Shown here: in pieces, positions 1 through 6,016 of the stretch | Layout of the letters: the number at the start of each line of letters is the position of its first letter | How positions within the stretch are numbered: position 1 is the stretch's first letter | Assembly (NCBI GenBank): GCA_031282385.1 | Contig: JAITDV010000523.1 | Coordinates: 1 to 6,058, forward strand | Length of the DNA: 6,058 nt | Reading direction: 5' to 3' | Source: Planctomycetaceae bacterium | GTDB lineage: Bacteria > Planctomycetota > Planctomycetia > Pirellulales > Thermoguttaceae | The notes under the pieces: model-generated | Databases searched by the model: none | What the model was told of the DNA's origin: nothing | What the model saw: the letters and a program-made list of their open reading frames with translations, nothing else | Made by a program: the position numbers and the translations under genes

Positions 1-71
1 TGCCAATGATTCAAGGCTTTCGGTCTTAGTTCTCAGCCTGATGGCTCACAACACAACACAAAAAACAATTC

Positions 72-90
72 TCTGAATAGATACATTTTT
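72..90 (+). repeat. TCTGAATAG-type dispersed repeat, copy 1
   Basis: The 19 bases TCTGAATAGATACATTTTT match the reverse complement of 3968-3986 at 18 of 19 positions; the only difference is the A/T after TGAATAG. A second, shorter copy lies at 122-136. Identity was read by eye. The function is unknown; it looks like a dispersed intergenic repeat rather than a coding remnant. Confidence 0.6.
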
Positions 91-121
91 GTTATTGTTT
101 GAATTTGATAAAAAACACGTA

Positions 122-136
122 CGTTTGAATAGTTAC
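122..136 (+). repeat. TCTGAATAG-type dispersed repeat, copy 2
   Basis: CGTTTGAATAGTTAC matches the reverse complement of 3974-3988 at 14 of 15 positions and has the same orientation as the copy at 72-90, about 50 bases upstream. This copy carries the TAGTTAC variant shared with the downstream copy; copy 1 carries TAGATAC. Confidence 0.55.
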
Positions 137-159
137 GCCCAAACAACTCTTGCGAAAAA

Positions 160-173
160 TTGTCAGAAATCAA
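160..173. promoter_or_regulatory. Possible FNR/CRP-family binding site
   Basis: TTGTCAGAAATCAA matches the FNR consensus TTGAT-N4-ATCAA at 8 of 10 defined positions: the right half-site is perfect and the left differs at two bases. It lies about 130 bases before the nifJ start, a plausible place for an anaerobic regulator of pyruvate oxidoreductase. In AT-rich DNA such a match can arise by chance, and no mapped promoter is available to judge its spacing. Confidence 0.22.
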
Positions 174-221
174 GGGGGGGGACTTTACGAAAATAGAAAG
201 TTTCGTTATCATTTCCCCCTT
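172..221 (+). other. Structured leader with G8 run
   Basis: Eight consecutive G (174-181) stand out in AT-rich surroundings. AAGGGGG (172-178) is exactly complementary to CCCCCTT (215-221). Nested inside, ACGAAA (187-192) pairs with TTTCGT (201-206) around an 8-base loop, leaving an 8-by-8 internal loop. If transcribed, this would form a two-tier hairpin ending about 75 bases before the ribosome binding site. No known riboswitch class is recognised. The G run is also a candidate for slippage. Confidence 0.4.
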
Positions 222-294
222 CGTGTTCCGACTTTTCACGTGGCTTAACAATATTACACGTTTGCTGAGCCGCTTCAACCCTTATACTCTTTTC

Positions 295-298
295 GGAG
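295..298 (+). promoter_or_regulatory. Ribosome binding site for nifJ
   Basis: GGAG sits six bases before the GTG at 305, near-ideal Shine-Dalgarno spacing. It favours the GTG over the in-frame ATG at 326, which has no comparable purine tract at proper distance. The ATG would still give a family-like N-terminus (MVDGNEA), so a seven-residue ambiguity remains. Confidence 0.75.
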
Positions 299-304
299 AA
301 TCTA

Positions 305-3300
305 GTGACTGAGAATCATTTTTTAATGGTCGATGGTAACGAAGCAACGACCTTGATCGCACACGCATGTAACGAAGTAATGGCTATTTACCCCATAACC
401 CCATCTTCAACTATGGGAGAACTCGCTGACGAATGGGCAGCTAAAGGTAAAAAGAACATTTTCGGCACAATACCCCAAATTATCGAAATGCAAAGTGAAG
501 CCGGTGCCGCCGGTGCTGTACACGGATCATTGCAAGGCGGCTCAATGACTTGTACATTTACGGCATCTCAAGGTCTCCTGCTAATGATACCAATCATGTT
601 CAAAATCGCAGGCGAACAAACCCCAACCGTATTCCACGTAACCGCCCGAACTATCGCAACACACGCACTTGCTATATTCGGCGATCACAGCGATATTCTT
701 GCTTGCCGTAGTACAGGTTGGGCAATGCTTTGCGGAGGTACTGTACAAGAAACCCACGATATGGCACTCGTTGCCTACGCCTCCACATACAAAACAAAAA
801 TACCTTTCGTTCACTTCTTCGACGGCTTCCGAACCTCACACGAAGTAAACCGTATTGAACCAATCAAAGAAGATGACATTAAACAAATGCTCGACTTGGA
901 CGCAATCACCAACTTTCGCAAAAGAGCGTTGACGCCCGATAACCCATTGCTCCGAGGCACCGCACAAAACCCCGACGTATTCTTCCAATCACGCGAAGGC
1001 GCAAATACACTATACAAAAACGTACCCGAAATCGTCCAGACCGAAATGAATAAATTAGCCAAACTCACCGGACGACAATATCACATTTTCGATTACTTCG
1101 GTTCCCCAAACGCCGAACACGTCATCGTCTCAATGGCTTCCTCAACCGGCGTAATTGAAGAATTTCTCGACGAATACCAAAAAACAAACCCAAACGCAAA
1201 AATCGGGCTAATCAACGTCAGACTCTACAGACCATTTGCCAGCGAAGTATTTGTAAATACTTTGCCCAAAACTGTGAAAAAAATCGCCGTACTTGACAGA
1301 ACAAAAGAACCGGGTGCCGCTGGAGAACCACTCTATCAAGACGTCGTTACCGCAGTTTCGGAATTTTGGCAAGGCGACAAATTATTCATTGCAAAAGGAC
1401 GATACGGATTGGCTTCAAAGGAATTTTCGCCGGCTATGGTCAAAACAATCTACGACGAATTGACAAAACCAAACCCTAAAAGAGAATTTACAGTCGGTAT
1501 CAACGACGACGTTACAAATTTAAGCCTGGACTATGATCCAAACTTTTCAACTGAAGCAGAAGATGTTCGACGTTGTTTGTTTTTTGGTCTCGGCAGCGAC
1601 GGAACAGTTGGGGCAAACAAAGACACAACAAAAATCGTCGGCGAAAACACCGAGTTATCCGCACAAGGATATTTCGTTTACGATTCCAAAAAGGCAGGTT
1701 CAGTTACAGAATCTCATTTACGCTTCTCGCCGCGACCGATCAAAGGTTCGTACTTTGTAACGAAAGCAAATTTTGTTGCATGCCATCAATTCGTGTTTAC
1801 CGAAAAACTCGATATGCTTGCGCCGTTGGTTGAAGGCGGTACGTTTTTGCTAAATTCACCTTATGGACCCGATGAAGTTTGGGATAATATTCCTGCGGAA
1901 TTACAAAAAGAAATAATCGACAAAAAAGCTAAATTCTATGTTGTTGATGCTGTTACGGTCGCGCGCGAAGCCGGAATGGGAAACCGTCTCAACACAGTTA
2001 TGCAAACTTGCTTTTTCCAATTAGCAAAACTATTTCCCACATCCGAAGAAGCAATCGGCTACATTAAAAAAGCTATCAAAAAAACATACGGTAAAAAAGG
2101 TGATGCCGTTGTTGAGAAAAATTACAATGCTGTTGATGCTTCTGTTGCGGCGTTGCGAGAGGTTAATTACCCTCAAGCCGTCACTTCAAAATTTCATCGG
2201 CACATGGGAACCGTAGGCAATCCGCCGAAATTCGTAAAAGAAGTATTAGGCGAAATTCTTGCTGTACGCGGTAACGACTTACCGGTTAGTGTGTTGCCGG
2301 CAGACGGAACATTCCCCACCGGAACCTCGCAATACGAAAAACGAAATATTGCAATTGATATTCCTATTTGGGATCCAGCCGTTTGTATTCATTGCGGTCA
2401 ATGTTCTTTAGTTTGTCCGCACGCAGCAATTCGTATCAAAAAAGTCGATTCCGACATTCTCGCCAAAGCTCCCGCTGGTTTCAAAACAGCAGATTGGAAA
2501 GGTAAAGAATATCCGGGAACAAAATTTGTCGTCCAACCGGCACCTGATGACTGTGTTGGATGCGGACTTTGCGTTCACAATTGCCCGGCAAAAAATAAAG
2601 TAGTCGAAGGTCGGAAAGCAATCAACATGGAAAACAAAATCAATCACCTCGATACAGAACGCGAAAATTGGAATTTCTTTCTCTCCATTCCAGATGTTGA
2701 TCGCGCGACCGTCAACGCAGATAACATTAAAGGCTCGCAGTTGTTGTTACCATTGTTTGAGTTTTCGGGTGCGTGTGCGGGTTGCGGTGAAACACCGTAT
2801 GTCAAGTTGGTAACGCAATTTTTCGGCGACAGAATGTTGATCGGCAACGCTACGGGTTGCTCCTCAATTTACGGTGGTAATCTGCCAACAACACCTTACA
2901 CAAAAGACGCCAACGGCAGAGGTCCTGCATGGTGTAATTCACTATTTGAAGACGATGCGGAATTCGCACTAGGGTTGCGGTTGGCGGTTGACCAACAGAA
3001 TAATTATGCCAAAGAAATCATTACAACACGCCGCGATAAAATCGGCGCAGAACTAGTTGACAATATCCTCAATAACAAACAAGAAACAGAAGCCGAAATT
3101 GCACAACAACGTAAATGGGTTGCAGAATTAAAAGAAAAGGTTAAATCATGCTTGGAACAAGGTACTTGCAAGTCAGGCGAATTCGAATCTTGCGCAACAG
3201 GTACAAATTTGCTTAATATTGCAGATTCGTTGGTTCGGCGTAGTTGTTGGGCGATAGGCGGCGACGGTTGGGCGTATGATATTGGTTACGGCGGTCTCGA

Positions 3301-3880
3301 TCACGTGATTGCTTCAGGACGGGACATCAATATATTAGTCCTCGACACAGAAGTCTATTCAAATACCGGAGGTCAAGCCTCAAAATCAACACCCAAAGGC
3401 GCAATCGCAAAATTCGCAGCAAGCGGAAAACCAACCCGAAAAAAAGATTTAGGAATGATGGGAATAGCTTACGGAACAGTTTTTGTTGCGCAAATCGCGT
3501 TGGGAGCAAATCCGGCACACGCAATCAAAGCAATCCGCGCCGCAGAATCATATCCGGGACCGTCGCTAATTATTGCTTACGCTCATTGTATTGCGCATGG
3601 AATGGCGGATATGAAAATCGGTTTGGAGTTGCAAAAAGAAGCGGTTAAATGCGGTTATTGGTCTCTTTACACTTACGACCCGCGCAAAGCACAACCATTG
3701 GAAATAGCAAGCAAAACGCCGGAAGGTTCGATTAAAGATTTCGCTGAAAAACAAAACCGTTTCGGACTCCTGAAACGTAACAAACCGGAAATATTCGACA
3801 ACTTAATCAAACAAGTTCAAAACGACGCCGAAGAACGTTTTGCTTTCTATTCAGCTTTAACCGGTGCAAAGAAAAACTAA
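305..3880 (+). CDS. nifJ: Pyruvate:ferredoxin (flavodoxin) oxidoreductase
   Basis: This cytoplasmic enzyme oxidatively decarboxylates pyruvate with coenzyme A to acetyl-CoA and CO2, reducing ferredoxin or flavodoxin; in the family it is usually a homodimer. The 1191 residues are full length for the single-chain NifJ type. Visible in order: the N-terminal pyruvate-binding domain with YPITPSS (29-35) and Arg115 in HVTAR; domain II from about 260; the GYFVYDSKKAG region (455-465); a two-cluster ferredoxin domain with Cys694, 697, 700, 704 and Cys750, 753, 756, 760; and the thiamine diphosphate domain with GGDGWAYDIG (985-994) and NTGGQ (1020-1024). The proximal 4Fe-4S ligands are Cys824, 827, 852 and, by family analogy, Cys1095. 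The frame is uninterrupted. The chain stops soon after the catalytic domain, so it probably lacks the C-terminal extension of the Desulfocurvibacter africanus enzyme. Start is GTG with GGAG six bases upstream. No same-operon neighbour is visible. Identity is very secure; the exact start is slightly less so. Confidence 0.98.
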   Translation: MTENHFLMVDGNEATTLIAHACNEVMAIYPITPSSTMGELADEWAAKGKKNIFGTIPQIIEMQSEAGAAGAVHGSLQGGSMTCTFTASQGLLLMIPIMFKIAGEQTPTVFHVTARTIATHALAIFGDHSDILACRSTGWAMLCGGTVQETHDMALVAYASTYKTKIPFVHFFDGFRTSHEVNRIEPIKEDDIKQMLDLDAITNFRKRALTPDNPLLRGTAQNPDVFFQSREGANTLYKNVPEIVQTEMNKLAKLTGRQYHIFDYFGSPNAEHVIVSMASSTGVIEEFLDEYQKTNPNAKIGLINVRLYRPFASEVFVNTLPKTVKKIAVLDRTKEPGAAGEPLYQDVVTAVSEFWQGDKLFIAKGRYGLASKEFSPAMVKTIYDELTKPNPKREFTVGINDDVTNLSLDYDPNFSTEAEDVRRCLFFGLGSDGTVGANKDTTKIVGENTELSAQGYFVYDSKKAGSVTESHLRFSPRPIKGSYFVTKANFVACHQFVFTEKLDMLAPLVEGGTFLLNSPYGPDEVWDNIPAELQKEIIDKKAKFYVVDAVTVAREAGMGNRLNTVMQTCFFQLAKLFPTSEEAIGYIKKAIKKTYGKKGDAVVEKNYNAVDASVAALREVNYPQAVTSKFHRHMGTVGNPPKFVKEVLGEILAVRGNDLPVSVLPADGTFPTGTSQYEKRNIAIDIPIWDPAVCIHCGQCSLVCPHAAIRIKKVDSDILAKAPAGFKTADWKGKEYPGTKFVVQPAPDDCVGCGLCVHNCPAKNKVVEGRKAINMENKINHLDTERENWNFFLSIPDVDRATVNADNIKGSQLLLPLFEFSGACAGCGETPYVKLVTQFFGDRMLIGNATGCSSIYGGNLPTTPYTKDANGRGPAWCNSLFEDDAEFALGLRLAVDQQNNYAKEIITTRRDKIGAELVDNILNNKQETEAEIAQQRKWVAELKEKVKSCLEQGTCKSGEFESCATGTNLLNIADSLVRRSCWAIGGDGWAYDIGYGGLDHVIASGRDINILVLDTEVYSNTGGQASKSTPKGAIAKFAASGKPTRKKDLGMMGIAYGTVFVAQIALGANPAHAIKAIRAAESYPGPSLIIAYAHCIAHGMADMKIGLELQKEAVKCGYWSLYTYDPRKAQPLEIASKTPEGSIKDFAEKQNRFGLLKRNKPEIFDNLIKQVQNDAEERFAFYSALTGAKKN

Positions 3881-3930
3881 CATATCAAACAAACTCTACA
3901 TTAAAATCCAACACCAAAAAAGACAACAAA

Positions 3931-3959
3931 GCGGGCTTGCCAATAAAAGACAAGCCCGC
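3931..3959. terminator. Probable terminator after nifJ
   Basis: GCGGGCTTG (3931-3939) and CAAGCCCGC (3951-3959) are perfectly complementary, a 9-bp GC-rich stem with an 11-base loop, starting 50 bases after the nifJ stop. On the plus strand no T run follows, so it is not a canonical intrinsic terminator for nifJ. On the minus strand the stem is followed by a T-rich stretch (complement of 3910-3930). It may act as a weak, bidirectional or RNA-3'-end-protecting hairpin. Confidence 0.6.
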
Positions 3960-3967
3960 ATCCATCT

Positions 3968-3988
3968 AAAAATGTAACTATTCAGACG
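3968..3988 (-). repeat. TCTGAATAG-type dispersed repeat, inverted copy
   Basis: Read on the minus strand, 3968-3986 gives TCTGAATAGTTACATTTTT, 18/19 identical to 72-90. 3974-3988 is 14/15 identical to 122-136. It lies directly after the post-nifJ hairpin and points back toward the gene, so nifJ is bracketed by inward-facing copies. Confidence 0.6.
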
Positions 3989-4030
3989 CGAAATACCCGC
4001 AATCGACAATGGTAACTTCTAAAAACTCAT

Positions 4031-4102
4031 TTTGTCCACGAATTTTCACGAAAGATTACGAATTAAATAATTTGTTCAAATTCGTGTCAATTCATGGATA
4101 AA
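4031..4102. repeat. Long intergenic hairpin with TTCGTG-type arms
   Basis: The left arm (4031-4052) and the reverse complement of the right arm (4081-4102) agree at 18 of 22 positions; one further position can form a G-T wobble. Inside the 28-base loop, ACGAATT (4058-4064) can pair with AATTTGT (4069-4075), giving a second stem. The arms contain iterated CACGAA/ACGAATT units. This architecture resembles dispersed palindromic intergenic repeats found in many copies in some bacterial genomes, but only one copy lies here, so repeat status is inferred. No flanking open frame uses it. Confidence 0.6.
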
Positions 4103-4330
4103 ATAAATTTATTGTCTAAATTTGTCTATCCTGAAAATTTCGATAATTCCGCCAAAAAATAAGTTTTTAGAAATTGCCAAAGTATAAATTTCCTTCATCT
4201 TTTATTTTTTCAGTGTCAAAAAAATAAACGAGTTCAATAACAGCAATCAATCGTAAAAGAAATTTCTAACAAACAACGACAATTTGAAACAAAATTAAAA
4301 TGACAAATATTTCAAAAATCAGTAAATACA

Positions 4331-4349
4331 AATTATCGTAACGATAATT
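4331..4349. repeat. Perfect 19-base palindrome at the start of the propeller gene
   Basis: AATTATCGT (4331-4339) and ACGATAATT (4341-4349) are perfect inverted repeats around one central A. The site lies inside the probable signal-peptide coding region, or 3 bases before the TTG at 4353 if that codon is the start. A 9-bp interrupted palindrome is operator-like, but here it may also come from Ile/Val/Thr codons. It overlaps the first frameshift. Confidence 0.5.
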
Positions 4350-4571
4350 ATCTTGGCAATTATTTTTTTGTCAAATATTGCAATTGCTCAAAACAAACCG
4401 ACGCCGCCGAAACTTGAACCGAAAGTTAAACCAATTGCCGGTCTCAACGCGAAATTTATCCTTGCTTTAATCTCTGACGGCGAAGGCGGAGCTTGGATTG
4501 GAACCGAAGATGATGGAGTCTTTCATTACAATAATCTTGACGGCAATGTTATGCAATTCACTACAAAAAAA
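4332..4571 (+). pseudogene. Propeller gene segment: signal peptide and blade 1
   Basis: This part of the frame encodes the hydrophobic signal segment, the mature N-terminus QNKPTPPKLEPKVKP and blade 1 (WIGTEDDGVFHYNN). The frame as given has no ATG: it opens after the TAA at 4323, its first usable start is TTG at 4353, and it stops at 4586. Starting at TTG would remove the charged n-region and half of the hydrophobic core, so the true start is more likely the ATG at 4300 in the neighbouring frame. After the A7 tract the frame loses propeller character within a few codons. Confidence 0.65.
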
Positions 4572-5400
4572 TGGTCTCGGCGATAATAACGCTTACGCGT
4601 TGGCAATCGATAAGCTTGGTCGTCTTTGGGTTGGTCATTTGAACACGGGCGTTTCAATTTTTAATGAGAAAGATTGGAAAAATTACGATGTTGTTGACTG
4701 TCCAATTGGCGAAAGAATTTTTGATATAAAAGTTTGCCCAAAGGACGGCGACGTTTGGATGGCAACTTCGGCGGGAATTTCCCGTTACAAAATTGACAAA
4801 GACGAATGGGAACATTTAACGCGTGAAGACGGCTTACCCGAAGATCAAGCTTCAGTTCTTGCGTTCAAAAACGACGGAACGCTGATTGTCGGAACGAAAT
4901 GTCATAGACTTTCAATTTTTACTCGCAATTCTAACAACGGGAATTACTATTTTTCAAAAAATATTATTGCGCCGGATCGATTTGGACCTGACAATTGTAG
5001 TCCCGTTCCATTTACGCCGATGGGAAATAATTTGTCAACAAATAAGTCAAATATGCCGTCAAATTTGATCAACGATATTATTGTAACGAACAATGCCGGC
5101 AAAGAAACGATCTATATTGCGACCAACGCCGGATTGGTCAAGATGAACGATCAATTTAAAGAGTTGTTATTTTGGCGCGGTAGAGATTATGCGAATAAAA
5201 TTCGCGGGCTTTACGGCGGCGCGCCGAAAGGTTGGCAACAGGCGCCGAAGGAAATTATGGATCAATTATTGCTGGAAGACTATTTGACTTGCCTTGCCGA
5301 AGACGAACAAGGCGTAATTTGGATCGGAACAAGACAAAACGGAACAATGCTTGCTGACGCTATTTCCGGCAGAAAGTCTTACGGCGAAATTAAGCAATGG
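4572..5400 (+). pseudogene. Propeller gene segment: blades 2 to 6
   Basis: This is the longest uninterrupted piece. Meaningful sequence begins at GLGDNNAYALAIDK, right after the A7 tract, although the open frame extends back to an ATG at 4498. The 4498-4571 part (MEPKMMESF...) is an out-of-frame reading of blade 1 and should not be taken as the N-terminus. Blade 2 is LWVGHLNTGVSIF, blade 3 VWMATSAGISRY, blade 4 LIVGTKCHRLSIF, blade 5 IYIATNAGLVKM and blade 6 IWIGTRQNGTML. A longer insert rich in Asn, Ser and Pro lies between blades 4 and 5 (from about NSNNGNYYF to NMPSNL). The frame runs on to a TAA at 5419-5421. Confidence 0.7.
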
Positions 5401-5804
5401 GTTATCCCGACAATTTCGTAACGAAAATTCTTTGTCTTTATGGAGGCGAATATTTGGTAGGATTCTATGGCGGCGGAGTTGTTAAGTCGATTAAACCATT
5501 TAGACTAGTTGATCGTAAACTTGAGAAAACTAGATTTAACATTGCGCCGATATTTTCCGTTACACAAAAAGATTTCGCAAAATTGCCGTCGCCAATAAAA
5601 CCGCCGACAGCTGAAGATCTTCGCGCAATGTATTACAAACTCAAAAAAATATATCGCCAATTAAATCCGATGCTGAAAGGAGAATTACAACCAATATTGA
5701 ATTATGTTGCAACGCGATTTTCAAAAATAGATCGTGTTTATATAGTTGTCCCTGAAAAAGTCATTTGGAGCTATAAATTCTGGGCTTATCTGGTTGCAAT
5801 TTAG
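5400..5804 (+). pseudogene. Propeller gene segment: blade 7 and C-terminal tail
   Basis: After the G3 run the continuing frame reads GYPDNFVTKILCLYGGEYLV, then GFYGGGVVKS, completing blade 7. A non-propeller tail of about 110 residues follows, with a Pro-rich linker (LPSPIKPPTAEDL) and a basic, probably helical stretch (MYYKLKKIYRQL). It ends WAYLVAI at a TAG. An ATG at 5397 opens this frame but lies inside blade 6-7 linker sequence, so it is not a real start. The tail has no family I can name, and its abrupt end just before an inverted-repeat element leaves open that the original C-terminus was longer. Confidence 0.6.
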
Positions 5805-5861
5805 AGTTATAATTTGCAATATAGTTATTGTTTTATCCGAGATTTTTCTGAATCTACCGGA

Positions 5862-5881
5862 TTAGGTGTTTTTAGGTGTTT
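5862..5881 (+). repeat. Tandem repeat of a decamer, two copies
   Basis: TTAGGTGTTT occurs twice with no spacer (5862-5871 and 5872-5881). The first copy is part of the left inverted-repeat arm; the second has no counterpart at the right end, so the left end of the element looks internally duplicated. Confidence 0.7.
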
Positions 5882-5986
5882 ATGAACGAAATGGTGTTAA
5901 TAATGGTCTTTAGAATGTGCAAATGCAGATATTGCATAAAATAGTCAAGAATTCAAGAAATACCCATTTACTGAAAACAATTTATT

Positions 5987-6016
5987 TTGACAATTATTTT
6001 ACCACTCCATTATGAA
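5987..6016 (+). promoter_or_regulatory. Possible outward-facing promoter
   Basis: TTGACA (5987-5992) is a perfect -35 consensus, followed after 18 bases by TATGAA (6011-6016), which matches 4 of 6 bases of the -10 consensus and runs into the right inverted-repeat arm. It would drive transcription out of the window to the right. In such AT-rich DNA this may be chance, and no downstream gene is visible. Confidence 0.25.

Larger units (their letters stand above)
1..294. other. Intergenic leader upstream of nifJ
   Basis: No convincing coding sequence is present. The only long open frame (minus strand, 33-278) has no recognisable motif and overlaps the repeats and G run listed separately. The stretch holds a small AGCC/GGCT hairpin (35-46), two copies of a TCTGAATAG-type repeat (72-90 and 122-136), the palindrome ACGTACGT (117-124), a weak FNR/CRP-like box (160-173) and a G8 run able to pair with a C5 tract. 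No end of an upstream gene can be recognised, so nifJ appears to start its own transcription unit, with the promoter somewhere in these 300 bases. I could not fix the promoter: no good -35/-10 pair stands out. Confidence 0.6.
3881..4299. other. Repeat-rich intergenic region between nifJ and the propeller gene
   Basis: No coding sequence is seen in these 419 bases. In order they hold the post-nifJ hairpin (3931-3959), an inverted copy of the upstream dispersed repeat (3968-3988), a long TTCGTG-type hairpin (4031-4102) and a short imperfect direct repeat of AAATTTATTGTCT (4105-4117 and 4118-4127). Very AT-rich DNA follows (about 4130-4299) and presumably carries the promoter of the next gene. 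No clear -35/-10 pair or Shine-Dalgarno sequence could be picked out before the ATG at 4300. Confidence 0.6.
4300..5804 (+). pseudogene. Secreted two-component-regulator-like beta-propeller protein, frameshifted
   Basis: The open frames are pieces of one gene split by three one-base shifts. Restoring one A near 4330-4332, removing one A from 4565-4571 and restoring one G at 5399-5401 gives about 501 residues. It would start MTNISKISKYK, followed by a hydrophobic stretch ending FLSNIAIAQ, a signal peptide probably cut near AIAQ. Seven blade cores follow: WIGTEDDGVFHY, LWVGHLNTGVSIF, VWMATSAGISRY, LIVGTKCHRLSIF, IYIATNAGLVKM, IWIGTRQNGTML and LVGFYGGGVVKS. These have the W-[IV]-G-T then G-[VIL] pattern of two-component-regulator propeller repeats, and seven closes a standard propeller. 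No kinase, regulator or DNA-binding domain is attached, so an extracytoplasmic binding role is likely; the ligand is unknown. No Shine-Dalgarno sequence precedes the ATG. The shifts may be real decay, slippage or base-call errors. Propeller assignment is firm; gene status is not. Confidence 0.75.

Noticed and set aside
33..278. Minus-strand open frame of 81 codons upstream of nifJ
   Set aside because: No recognisable motif or ribosome binding site. It spans the repeats, the G8 run and the likely nifJ control region, so it is probably accidental.
283..288. TATACT as the nifJ -10 element
   Set aside because: It would put the transcription start at or inside the ribosome binding site, and the upstream TTGCTG (262-267) is a poor -35 at only 15 bases spacing.
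326..328. ATG at 326 as the nifJ start
   Set aside because: It gives a family-like N-terminus but lacks a well-spaced Shine-Dalgarno sequence, whereas the GTG at 305 has GGAG six bases upstream. Kept as an alternative, not excluded.
581..3754. Several minus-strand and alternate-frame open frames inside nifJ
   Set aside because: They overlap a secure, full-length coding sequence, have no domain signatures and show shadow-frame composition.
4498..4571. ATG at 4498 as the start of an independent gene
   Set aside because: The first 25 residues are an out-of-frame reading of blade 1; propeller sequence begins only after the A7 tract, and blade 1 lies upstream in the other frame.
4886..5068. Open frame of 60 codons within the propeller gene
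   Set aside because: It is an alternate frame over blades 4-5, which read well in the main frame, and it has no features of its own.
5755..5863. Continuation of the propeller protein in the +1 frame past 5804
   Set aside because: The frame is open to a TAG near 5863, but the residues are AT-driven hydrophobic sequence without blade motifs, so a fourth frameshift is not supported.
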